Below are positions 9,694-16,858 of a DNA stretch of 64,000 nt, piece after piece. The DNA lies in assembly GCA_017624855.1 (NCBI GenBank), contig JAGAMF010000009.1:62001-126000 (forward strand), in the 5' to 3' direction. This stretch comes from Lachnospiraceae bacterium. Its GTDB lineage: Bacteria; Bacillota; Clostridia; Lachnospirales; Lachnospiraceae. Below the pieces are notes generated by a model. It did no database searches and was not told the DNA's origin. It saw only the letters and a program-made list of their open reading frames with translations. Each line of letters opens with the position of its first letter. Within the stretch, counting starts at the first letter, position 1. The translations under genes and the position numbers were made by a program.

Positions 9694-9720
9694 AAGAAGG
9701 ACGAAATGTCCTTCTTTTTT
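9694..9720 (+). terminator. Rho-independent terminator after recN
   Basis: AAGAAGGAC (9694-9702) and GTCCTTCTT (9708-9716) form a perfect 9-bp stem with a 5-base loop, followed by TTTT and more T residues. It separates the housekeeping run from spoIVB. Confidence 0.9.
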
Positions 9721-9796
9721 GTGTTGAAAAAGCAGGTGTTATATTAGAAATTATAAAATATGATTTTTACCGATTATTTAAACTACGGAGGCTGGA

Positions 9797-11131
9797 ATGG
9801 ATAATATCGATTACGGTTATATGAAATATAAAAGATTAAAGATATACAGACGAATCTTGTTTTTTCTGTTGGGGTTTGGTTCGGTAATTGTGTCGGTTGC
9901 CTTATATGTATATGAATGGAATCGCATGCCGGATGTGTTTTATTTGGAGGCAGGAGAAGAACAAGTAATTGATATGAATATTCCGGTAAAAGGTTTCTTA
10001 TATTGCGAAACTGTGCAAGCCAACAATTTTTCGGACGAAGCAGTTGAAAGTATCAGCAATGCAAGTATGAATACAGGTTCTGCTGAAGTGGATTTTTCTC
10101 GGGAAATGATTATAAAAGGTTCAGAAGAAAACATATATTGTGCTGATTTAAAGTTATTAGGTGTTCTACCCTATAAGACGGTACGGTTTGAAACAATAAA
10201 CACGCATTCGGTAATACCTTCCGGGCAACCCATAGGAATTTATGTGAAAATGAAAGGAATTTATGTGATAGATACCGGTGATTTTATGACACAAGACAAT
10301 ATTGTAGCAGAGCCTTGTAAAGATAAACTGCAATCGGACGACTACATTATTGCGGTAAACGGAGATGAGATAAGCCGTAAAAAAGATTTTACACAAATGG
10401 TTCAGGAATCGGAAGGAACCCCTCTTTCGTTTACCGTTCTTAGAGGCGATGAAGAGCGTACGGTTACGGTCACTCCTGTAAAAGCCTTGGATGGCACATA
10501 TAAAATCGGCGCATGGATTCGTGACAGTTTGCAGGGCGTAGGTACAATGACTTTTATGGAGGAAGACGGTGATTACGGTGCGTTGGGGCATGCGGTAAGG
10601 GATGCGGATACCAATGAGCTTATTCAAATTTCCTCAGGGACATTATATGAAACCAAGATTGTATCTATTTCACCGGGGAAATCCGGGGAACCGGGGGAGA
10701 TAACCGGTCTGATTCAATATGAAAAAAGCAAACAAATCGGTGATATTGAAGGGAATACCATGGCAGGAATATATGGTTGTGTAACAAAAAAAGACTGGGC
10801 AGAAAGCTCGTTTCATCAACCTATGGAAGTGGCATTAAAGCAGGAGATTGAATTGGGAGAAGCATATATTATATCCGGCATTACAGGTACTTGTGAAAAG
10901 TATGCTGTTGAAATTATAGATATAAAATATAACAGTAGCGAAAATAAAAAGGCTATTACTTTAAGGGTAACAGACGAAAAATTGTTGGAGCTTACCGGCG
11001 GTATTGTGCAGGGAATGAGCGGCAGCCCCATTATTCAGAATGAAAAGCTTATCGGAGCTGTGACTCATGTGCTGGTAAATGAACCGGAGAAGGGGTATGG
11101 GATCTTTATTGAGAATATGTTAGGGCATTGA
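9797..11131 (+). CDS. spoIVB: SpoIVB sporulation signalling peptidase (S55)
   Basis: 444 residues. One N-terminal membrane segment (about 20-40) is followed by a PDZ domain (about 150-235) and the S55 serine protease domain. The catalytic His is near residue 265 (ALGHAVRDA) and the Ser near 410 (GMSGSPI). In Bacillus this protein is made in the forespore and cleaves SpoIVFA to release sigma-K activation; a similar role is inferred. spo0A usually follows directly, but here a foreign-looking island does. The last codons are duplicated at 13735. Confidence 0.95.
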   Translation: MDNIDYGYMKYKRLKIYRRILFFLLGFGSVIVSVALYVYEWNRMPDVFYLEAGEEQVIDMNIPVKGFLYCETVQANNFSDEAVESISNASMNTGSAEVDFSREMIIKGSEENIYCADLKLLGVLPYKTVRFETINTHSVIPSGQPIGIYVKMKGIYVIDTGDFMTQDNIVAEPCKDKLQSDDYIIAVNGDEISRKKDFTQMVQESEGTPLSFTVLRGDEERTVTVTPVKALDGTYKIGAWIRDSLQGVGTMTFMEEDGDYGALGHAVRDADTNELIQISSGTLYETKIVSISPGKSGEPGEITGLIQYEKSKQIGDIEGNTMAGIYGCVTKKDWAESSFHQPMEVALKQEIELGEAYIISGITGTCEKYAVEIIDIKYNSSENKKAITLRVTDEKLLELTGGIVQGMSGSPIIQNEKLIGAVTHVLVNEPEKGYGIFIENMLGH

Positions 11132-11176
11132 GAAATAAAAACGAAGCAGACAAAAGTTTATACCTTTGTCTGCTTT
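11101..11176 (+). repeat. Left copy of duplicated spoIVB 3' end plus terminator
   Basis: The last codons of spoIVB, its stop and the GAAGCAGACAAA...TTTGTCTGCTTT terminator hairpin form this copy. Bases 11101-11154 match 13735-13788 at 52 of 54 positions, with a perfect 44-base core (11111-11154). The two differences in the coding part are synonymous (ATC/ATT and ATT/ATC). The hairpin right arms then diverge only in the loop region. Confidence 0.92.
11143..11175. terminator. Bidirectional terminator between spoIVB and the TetR gene
   Basis: GAAGCAGACAAA pairs with TTTGTCTGCTTT around a short loop. The right arm also encodes the last residues of the minus-strand TetR gene, so the stem serves both converging transcripts. 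Confidence 0.75.
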
Positions 11177-11715
11177 AATCTTGTTAAGTATTGTTCAATT
11201 GTAGTTTTGATTTCGTCGGGGCTTTCTTGCATTCCGCGGTGTATCCATAAGGAAATCACATTCCAGATTGCACCAATATTTAATCCCATAAGGTATTCAG
11301 AATCCAAACCTTCAAACAGTTGATTAAATGGATTGCGTTCAGAAAGCAGAGTACTTCGCAGAAAAGGCCCGTATTCATTCATACATTGCAACGGGATGTA
11401 TAGCATATTATTTTTATCCAGTAACAGAAGTAACTCCTGATTCTTTTCTACATAGGAAAATATAGTTGTCAAAACGTCGCCTTCCGCAGTATTTACAATC
11501 ATAAAATATTCACGAAATGTTTTTTTGATTAAGGAATACAGCACGTCATCCTTAGATTCAAAATTACGGTAAAACGTTTTTCTTGCCAGTTTTGACTCCA
11601 ACAATATATGTTTGACGGTTATCTCATTATATGGGTGTTTTTTCATAAGGGAAATCAATGTTTTGGTGATTTCTTTTTGGGACCTTATTGCTGATGGGTT
11701 TTTCGACTCAATCAT
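11158..11715 (-). CDS. TetR/AcrR family transcriptional regulator
   Basis: 185 residues. The N-terminal helix-turn-helix is typical of TetR: 'SLMKKHPYNEITVKHIL', 'SKLARKTFYRNFESKDDVLYSLI'. The C-terminal ligand domain is not recognisable. AGAGGAGA precedes the ATG. The gene is divergent from the HXXEE gene, and inverted-repeat operators lie in the gap (TGTCAG/CTGACA half-sites), so it probably represses that gene and itself. It is the first gene of the island bracketed by the spoIVB 3' duplication. Confidence 0.88.
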   Translation of the reverse strand: MIESKNPSAIRSQKEITKTLISLMKKHPYNEITVKHILLESKLARKTFYRNFESKDDVLYSLIKKTFREYFMIVNTAEGDVLTTIFSYVEKNQELLLLLDKNNMLYIPLQCMNEYGPFLRSTLLSERNPFNQLFEGLDSEYLMGLNIGAIWNVISLWIHRGMQESPDEIKTTIEQYLTRLKQTKV

Positions 11716-11733
11716 TATATTCTCCTCTTAAAA

Positions 11734-11758
11734 TGACACATTTTCTTTAAATAGTGTC
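11734..11758. promoter_or_regulatory. Second TetR-type half-site pair
   Basis: TGACAC (11734-11739) and GTGTC (11754-11758) repeat the half-sites of the main operator with wider spacing. It lies just upstream of the TetR start and could mediate autoregulation. Confidence 0.4.
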
Positions 11759-11774
11759 TCTTCGCTGAGCTTTA

Positions 11775-11802
11775 TTTACATTTATATCAACTATTATATA
11801 AT
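11775..11802 (+). promoter_or_regulatory. Promoter of the HXXEE membrane protein gene
   Basis: TTTACA at 11775-11780 and a perfect TATAAT at 11797-11802, 16 bases apart. The expected start of transcription, near 11809-11812, abuts the palindrome at 11812-11831. Confidence 0.7.
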
Positions 11803-11811
11803 AAAACAAAA

Positions 11812-11831
11812 ACTGACACAAGAGTGTCAGT
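11812..11831. promoter_or_regulatory. Candidate TetR operator
   Basis: ACTGACAC and GTGTCAGT form a perfect 8-bp inverted repeat around AAGA. It lies between the -10 box and the ribosome binding site of the HXXEE gene, a place where a bound repressor would block transcription. Assignment to the adjacent divergent TetR protein is inference. Confidence 0.7.
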
Positions 11832-11847
11832 AACAAAGGAGGAGAAC

Positions 11848-12357
11848 ATGAAAGAATTTTTATTACTTTTACCTGTTATTTTTATTATTCATGACATGGA
11901 AGAGATTGTTGGCTTTGGATGGTTTTTTAGAAAGAATCCATGGGTTTATAAGAAGTATCCAAAGATAACAAACCCTTACCGGAATTTTAAAACAGATGTA
12001 TTTGCGGTAGGAGTCTATGAAGAGTTTGTTCCTTTTTTTGGTGTCAGTTTGGTGGCATATTATTTTCCTAATTATTTTCTGTTTTCCTTTTGGTATGGTT
12101 TGATGTTTGCGTTAACCGGACATTTTGTGATTCACATAGGACTTAGTGTTTATATTAGAAAGTTTATTCCATCACTTATCACAAGTATTATTTTTTTGCC
12201 GACATGTATCTTGATTTTAATTAAAACCGCTGAATTTTTGACTTTTGATTTTGTTACAATTTTCTTTATAGTGATTTCAATTATCGTTATGATTTTAATT
12301 TTTCGCTTTGTTCATTGGCATATGAATAGGCTGAGGAATTCGAATCTACAAGAATAA
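11848..12357 (+). CDS. HXXEE domain-containing membrane protein
   Basis: 169 residues from the ATG at 11848, chosen for the AAAGGAGGAG just before it; an in-frame GTG at 11824 lies inside the operator. The HXXEE motif is at the N-terminus (IHDMEE), and four or so hydrophobic segments follow, with a conserved 'GHFVIH'. The HXXEE family is of unknown function and is often next to TetR regulators, as here. The ACTGACAC palindrome suggests induction by a ligand of that regulator. Confidence 0.8.
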   Translation: MKEFLLLLPVIFIIHDMEEIVGFGWFFRKNPWVYKKYPKITNPYRNFKTDVFAVGVYEEFVPFFGVSLVAYYFPNYFLFSFWYGLMFALTGHFVIHIGLSVYIRKFIPSLITSIIFLPTCILILIKTAEFLTFDFVTIFFIVISIIVMILIFRFVHWHMNRLRNSNLQE

Positions 12358-12388
12358 TGGTATAGTATAAAGAAGAGAAAATACTTAT

Positions 12389-12433
12389 TTAACAACACAT
12401 ATTTTGAAACAAATACAAAAAATGTGTTGTTAA
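12389..12433. repeat. 12-bp perfect inverted repeat before the ATPase gene
   Basis: TTAACAACACAT (12389-12400) and ATGTGTTGTTAA (12422-12433) are perfect inverted arms 21 bases apart. There is no T tract after it, so it is a poor terminator. Its right arm overlaps the candidate -35 box of the next gene, which fits a paired operator. Confidence 0.7.
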
Positions 12434-12455
12434 CTATATAAAATTCAGATATACT
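12427..12455 (+). promoter_or_regulatory. Candidate promoter of the AAA/DUF4143 ATPase gene
   Basis: TTGTTA (12427-12432) and TATACT (12450-12455) are 17 bases apart; a second TATAAT begins at 12456. The -35 box lies within the right arm of the inverted repeat. Confidence 0.5.
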
Positions 12456-12478
12456 TATAATGGAAAGAGGTGATAAGC

Positions 12479-13708
12479 ATGGAACTATTTCGTAGAGAAC
12501 AATATCTTTCAAAGATAAGAGGATTTTACCATGATACGGATATAATTAAAGTAATTACCGGTGTCAGAAGATGTGGCAAATCAAGCCTTATGGAGATGAT
12601 AAAAGATGAACTTATAGCGTCCGGTGTTAGTGAAAAGTGTATTATATATATGGATCTTGATTCGCGAAAATATAGAAAAATTAAAACGGATGACGAATTT
12701 GAAAAGATAGTAGATGAGTTATCCACTACAAAGGAAACGAAATACTTATTTGTTGATGAAATTCAAAATATTAAAAATTTTGAGGAAATTATCAATGCAT
12801 TCAGAAATGATGGAGATTATTCTATTTTTATTACCGGTTCAAATTCATATTTGCTAAGCGGAGAGTTGGCGACAAAGCTTACGGGAAGATATGTTGAGTT
12901 TGAACTTTTTACCCTCAATTTCAATGAATATCTTTTGATGAAAGAATTTTATCAAAAACCTATAGATAAAAATATAAATATTGAACTGGACAAATTTCTT
13001 AGAGAAGGTGGATTTCCGCGTACAGTTAGATTTGATACTGTAGAAGAAAAGCAGGTATATGTAAAATCTGTAATAGAGGAAATATTTGAAAAGGATATAA
13101 AGAAAAGAGTTAAGATTCGTAATGTGGAGGTTTTTGAAGCAGTTCGAGGTTTCGTTATAAATAACTACGGCGCGACTATGAGCATACAAAGCCTTCAGCA
13201 ATCATTAGAGAAGGTAGGTCTTTCTGTACAGCGTGCCACTTTGAAGCGATATATAGATGCATTGGTTGGTGCCAAAATTCTTTATAAATGCGACCGATTT
13301 GATATGAAATCCAAAAGAGCTCTGAGTGGAGAAAAAAAGTATTATTTGGCAGACACATCTTTCTATTTTGCTTTTAATACGGACAATCGTATAAATTACG
13401 GTCCGGCACTGGAAAATATGGTATATTTATATTCCAGGGGAATGAATTATTCTGTAAGTGTTGGAAGAATTGGTAAGCTGGAGTGTGATTTCATTCTTAG
13501 AGATACACAGCAGAATTATTCCTATATACAGGTTGCGTATACAATAAATGAGAGTAAACAGACTGAGGATAGAGAATATAGACCATTAGAAATGATTAGA
13601 GATAATTTTGCAAAGTATGTTGTGACAACAGACTACTTACTACAGAAGAGAAACGGGATAAATCATATCAATATTTTAGAATTTATTAAAGAGGGCAAAA
13701 AATTCTGA
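12479..13708 (+). CDS. ATP-binding protein (AAA_14 / DUF4143)
   Basis: 409 residues from the ATG at 12479, with AGAGGTGA just before it. Walker A reads 'TGVRRCGKSSLMEMI', Walker B 'KYLFVDEIQN', and a sensor-like 'FITGSNSYLLSGELATKLTGR' follows; the C-terminal half is the DUF4143 region ending in a nuclease-fold-like segment ('ECDFILRD...YIQVAY'). Such ATPases are widespread in Clostridia and archaea, often in variable loci, and their function is not established. It closes the island, with the second spoIVB 3' copy 26 bases after its stop. The coding is AT-rich compared with the neighbouring housekeeping genes. Confidence 0.85.
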   Translation: MELFRREQYLSKIRGFYHDTDIIKVITGVRRCGKSSLMEMIKDELIASGVSEKCIIYMDLDSRKYRKIKTDDEFEKIVDELSTTKETKYLFVDEIQNIKNFEEIINAFRNDGDYSIFITGSNSYLLSGELATKLTGRYVEFELFTLNFNEYLLMKEFYQKPIDKNINIELDKFLREGGFPRTVRFDTVEEKQVYVKSVIEEIFEKDIKKRVKIRNVEVFEAVRGFVINNYGATMSIQSLQQSLEKVGLSVQRATLKRYIDALVGAKILYKCDRFDMKSKRALSGEKKYYLADTSFYFAFNTDNRINYGPALENMVYLYSRGMNYSVSVGRIGKLECDFILRDTQQNYSYIQVAYTINESKQTEDREYRPLEMIRDNFAKYVVTTDYLLQKRNGINHINILEFIKEGKKF

Positions 13709-13734
13709 TTTTTGTCCCTTACTTGACACATTCA

Positions 13735-13812
13735 GATTTTTATCGAGAATATGTTAGGGCATTGAGAAATAAAAACGAAGCAGACAAAGTATATTTCTTT
13801 GTCTGCTTTTAC
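13735..13812 (+). repeat. Right copy of duplicated spoIVB 3' end plus terminator
   Basis: This segment would encode IFIENMLGH and a stop, exactly the spoIVB C-terminus, then the same GAAGCAGACAAA/TTTGTCTGCTTT hairpin. There is no spoIVB body in front of it. With the copy at 11101 it frames a 2.6 kb insert. Confidence 0.92.
13777..13812 (+). terminator. Terminator in the right repeat copy
   Basis: GAAGCAGACAAA and TTTGTCTGCTTTT form a stem with an AT-rich loop and a T-rich end. It would terminate the ATPase transcript. Confidence 0.75.
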
Positions 13813-13900
13813 TTTGCTCATTACCTGTCATGTTAAATATTTATTGGAATTAAAAAGATACATATATTGATATTTTCCGGAAAGAGTTTAAAATATAAGT

Positions 13901-14695
13901 ATGATGGTAGCAAAAGAAACGGTTTTAAATATTCAGGGCGTACGGATGAACTGTATTACTTTTGGCAAGGGCGCTAAGTCGCTGATTATGATTCAAGGGC
14001 TAAATACTCAAAGCATTAAGGGAGCATCTCTTTCATTGGCATATATGTATCGTATATTTGCAAAGGAATATAAAGTTTACCTTTTCGACCGCAGAGAAAA
14101 TATAGGTGAAAACATCACAGTTCGAGAACTGGCAGCGGATATAGCAATGGCAATGGATTATCTGGGAATTAAAAGTGCTGATATATTCGGAGTGTCTCAG
14201 GGTGGTATGATTGCACAGTATCTTGCAATCGACCGACCTGATTTGGTAAATAAAATGGTTCTTGCGGTGACGCTTTCTAAAAATAATGAAACATTAAAAT
14301 CAGTAGTCGGCAACTGGATTAAAATGACGAAAGAAAATGATCATAAGAATCTGGTCAAAGACATGGCTGAAAAAATGTATTCAGATTCCTATATGAGAAG
14401 ATATAAGTTTTTTATGCCCTTATTAACAATTTTGCAGAAACCAAAGGATGTGCAGAGATTTATTACTTTGGCAAAAGCTACTTTTACCTGTAATGCTTAT
14501 GACGAATTGGATAAAATTCAGTGTCCTGTATTTGTAATCGGTGGAATGCAGGATAAAGTGGTAAGCGGAGAGGCTTCTGTGGAAATCGTAGAAAAACTTG
14601 GATGTAAAAGTTTTATGTATGAGGATTTGGGACATGCGGCTTACGAAGAAGCCAAGGACTTTAATCAAAGAGTATATGATTTTTTTAGGGAATAA
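13901..14695 (+). CDS. Alpha/beta hydrolase
   Basis: 264 residues. The nucleophile elbow is 'IFGVSQGGMIAQYLA' (Ser near residue 100); the acid is probably the Asp in 'VIGGMQDKVVSG' and the His lies in 'DLGHAAYEEAKDF' near the end. These match the catalytic triad of the alpha/beta hydrolase fold. The substrate cannot be predicted. The ATG pair at 13901/13904 is the start, with a rather distant GGAAAGAG. It stands alone after the right copy of the spoIVB repeat. Confidence 0.85.
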   Translation: MMVAKETVLNIQGVRMNCITFGKGAKSLIMIQGLNTQSIKGASLSLAYMYRIFAKEYKVYLFDRRENIGENITVRELAADIAMAMDYLGIKSADIFGVSQGGMIAQYLAIDRPDLVNKMVLAVTLSKNNETLKSVVGNWIKMTKENDHKNLVKDMAEKMYSDSYMRRYKFFMPLLTILQKPKDVQRFITLAKATFTCNAYDELDKIQCPVFVIGGMQDKVVSGEASVEIVEKLGCKSFMYEDLGHAAYEEAKDFNQRVYDFFRE

Positions 14696-14740
14696 AGATT
14701 TGTGTTAAGGTGATTTATTAAAGTAGAGTTGGTATAAAAT

Positions 14741-14816
14741 ATGTTAGACATCCTAATTGTAGAAGATAAACACCATTATGATGGTAACTCATGATGCCAA
14801 AGTAGCGGTAAAATAA
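14741..14816 (+). pseudogene. Relic of a response regulator / ABC ATPase locus
   Basis: ATG at 14741 begins MLDILIVEDK, which reads like the start of a response regulator, but stops after 17 codons. In another frame, 14772-14816 reads TIMMVTHDAKVAVK and stop, which matches the H-loop segment of an exporter-type ABC ATPase. The two fragments are adjacent and out of frame. I infer a deleted two-component plus ABC exporter operon. Short matches could be chance. Confidence 0.4.
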
Positions 14817-14847
14817 CCGGCTGATGGATTTGGGCTGGTAAAAAGAA

Positions 14848-14885
14848 ACACGATAAGTTGTTTTAGGCGACTTATCGTGTTTTTT
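14848..14885. terminator. Terminator downstream of the relic and the ferredoxin gene
   Basis: ACACGATAAG (14848-14857) and CTTATCGTGT (14871-14880) form a perfect 10-bp stem, then TTTTT. The opposite strand also has a T-rich end, so it can serve the minus-strand gene that ends at 14899. Confidence 0.85.
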
Positions 14886-14898
14886 ATGTAATATACAG

Positions 14899-15693
14899 CT
14901 ATTTTGAAGTGTTTTGTGACAAAGTGTCCACTACATACTTATATTTTCCGAAATTATATTGTTCTTTTTCCTGCGTGATTTTACCATATTCGATGGCACG
15001 GGTAGGGCAGTTGCCGATACAAGCCATGCAGTGTGTGCAGTGATCTCTCCAGACAGGGGCCTTGTCTTTTAAGGTTATATTGTTTAAGGGACATAATTTT
15101 ACGCACTTTCCACAACTGATACAAGCTTCCGTAGAATAAAAATCTTTGGAACGAAGCTTATATTTACACCATACCGGATTGAAGGGCAGGGTGATTATGG
15201 TTTCAAAAAGGAAAATATGTCGTGCTTTTAATTTGTTTCCGGCTTGAATGGTTTCTGCTGCCGGTGCAATCATTTTATAGGAGTTGATGATGCGTTCCTC
15301 AACCTCTTCTTTGCTTAGCATGGGATAAGCATCATTAGCCACATAATTACGAGGCATTTTAAATTCTCCGTGTCCGCGATAGCGCATTTTTTTCTTACGG
15401 AACATCCATTTTGCAAGCTGGCCGGAAATACCGCAGTATCCGCCGCTGGTAAAGATAAAATACACATCTTTATTACCGGTAAAAGTTTGCTTTTTAAGGT
15501 ATTTGCTCATAAAACGGGGCATTTCACATACATAAACCGGTGCACAGATAACAAAAGGTTTTTCGGAATGCAAATTACTGTAATCCTGATTTTTGATGCG
15601 GGGAAGTAAGTCGATGCATTCGTCATCCAGACATTTTGCCAGTTCCTTGGCAATAAATTCCGTGTTTCCGGTTGCGGAATAATAGAGAATCAT
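14899..15693 (-). CDS. EFR1 family flavodoxin-ferredoxin protein
   Basis: 264 residues. The N-terminal flavodoxin-like domain begins 'MILYYSATGNTEFIAKEL', the FMN phosphate loop. Near the C-terminus are two 4Fe-4S motifs, CISCGKCVKLCP and CTHCMACIGNCP. EFR1-type proteins are thought to move electrons between flavin and iron-sulfur centres; the partner is unknown. AAGGAGG lies before the ATG. It appears monocistronic. Confidence 0.9.
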   Translation of the reverse strand: MILYYSATGNTEFIAKELAKCLDDECIDLLPRIKNQDYSNLHSEKPFVICAPVYVCEMPRFMSKYLKKQTFTGNKDVYFIFTSGGYCGISGQLAKWMFRKKKMRYRGHGEFKMPRNYVANDAYPMLSKEEVEERIINSYKMIAPAAETIQAGNKLKARHIFLFETIITLPFNPVWCKYKLRSKDFYSTEACISCGKCVKLCPLNNITLKDKAPVWRDHCTHCMACIGNCPTRAIEYGKITQEKEQYNFGKYKYVVDTLSQNTSK

Positions 15694-15832
15694 AAGGCCT
15701 CCTTGAATAGTACAATATGGATATTATAGGTATGTAATATCTAGCTGTCAATCTATAATACTCGCAATTTACAATCATAAAGATTATATGTGTATAAACC
15801 GTGAAAAAGAAGTGGTGCGAAAGAAAATCGAC

Positions 15833-15861
15833 TTGATGTTCATAATGGGGAATGCTATGAT
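15833..15861 (+). promoter_or_regulatory. Promoter of the PAP2-CYTH operon
   Basis: TTGATG (15833-15838) and TATGAT (15856-15861) are 17 bases apart, and a TG one base before the -10 box makes it an extended -10. Confidence 0.6.
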
Positions 15862-15924
15862 GAGAGAAGATAGGGTAATACTATTTGAGAAACATTTTGT
15901 AAGGGGAGTAAATCGTTAATTTAT

Positions 15925-16842
15925 ATGGAATTCTTATACTTTTTGGAAAATATGCGTACACCGGTGGGAGATGTATTTTTCTCCCTAATAACTCACATGG
16001 GCGAGGAAACGATTTTTATATTGGTAGGTCTTCTTTTCTTTTGGTGTATTGATAAAAAGAAGGGCTATTTCCTTCTGTCTGTAGGATTTATAGGGACTGT
16101 AATCAATCAGTTTTTAAAACTCTGGTTTCGGATTCCGCGTCCCTGGGTAAAAAATCCGAATTTTACTATTGTGGAAAGTGCCAGAGCAGAAGCAACAGGA
16201 TATTCATTTCCCAGTGGACATACTCAAACTTCGGTAGGTATGTATGGCGGAATTGCCAGAGTCTGCAAAAACCTTTGGGTGCGTATTCCCTGCATTCTTT
16301 TATGCATTCTTGTACCTTTATCCAGAATGTATTTGGGAGTACATACACCTGCGGATGTGGGCGTATCTGTTGCAGTTGCATTGGTGCTGATTTTTGTGTT
16401 ATATCCGGTTGTAAATAAAGTACTCGAGAAACCCAAATATATGCGTATATATTTGGCGGTATTGATTGCTTTGGCGGCAGCGTTTCTTGCTTTCGTGTTA
16501 CTGTATCCCTTCCCTGCGGATATCGATATGCATAATTACGAAAGCGGCATAAAAAATGCATATAAAATTCTCGGTTGTATTCTTGGTTTATGGGTATCTT
16601 TTGAAATCGATGAGCACTATACACATTTTGAAACCAAAGGTAGTTGGTGGGTACAGATATTAAAATTAGTGCCCGGCCTCTTGGTGTTACTTGCAATCAA
16701 ATCCGGCTTAAAAGCTCCGTTGTATGCCTTGTGTGGCGGTAGTTTTATTGCAGATGGTATTCGCTATTTCCTGATTACGGCAGTGGCCGGCGGAGTATGG
16801 CCCATGACATTTAAGCTTTGGAGTAAATTAGATAAAAAGTGA
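15925..16842 (+). CDS. PAP2 family membrane phosphatase
   Basis: 305 residues, about seven to eight hydrophobic segments. All three phosphatase motifs of the PAP2 superfamily are present: 'KLWFRIPRP', 'YSFPSGHTQTS' and 'SRMYLGVHTPADV', with the catalytic His in the last two. Members dephosphorylate undecaprenyl diphosphate, phosphatidic acid or phosphatidylglycerophosphate; which one is unclear. The C-terminal 120 residues add further membrane segments. The next gene starts 16 bases on, so the two are probably co-transcribed. The ribosome binding site AAGGGGAG is rather distant from this ATG. Confidence 0.9.
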   Translation: MEFLYFLENMRTPVGDVFFSLITHMGEETIFILVGLLFFWCIDKKKGYFLLSVGFIGTVINQFLKLWFRIPRPWVKNPNFTIVESARAEATGYSFPSGHTQTSVGMYGGIARVCKNLWVRIPCILLCILVPLSRMYLGVHTPADVGVSVAVALVLIFVLYPVVNKVLEKPKYMRIYLAVLIALAAAFLAFVLLYPFPADIDMHNYESGIKNAYKILGCILGLWVSFEIDEHYTHFETKGSWWVQILKLVPGLLVLLAIKSGLKAPLYALCGGSFIADGIRYFLITAVAGGVWPMTFKLWSKLDKK

Positions 16843-16858
16843 TACAAGGGAGGAACAT

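Noticed and set aside
9721..9796. Sigma-G type promoter before spoIVB
   Set aside because: I could not find a convincing -35/-10 pair for a forespore sigma factor by eye.
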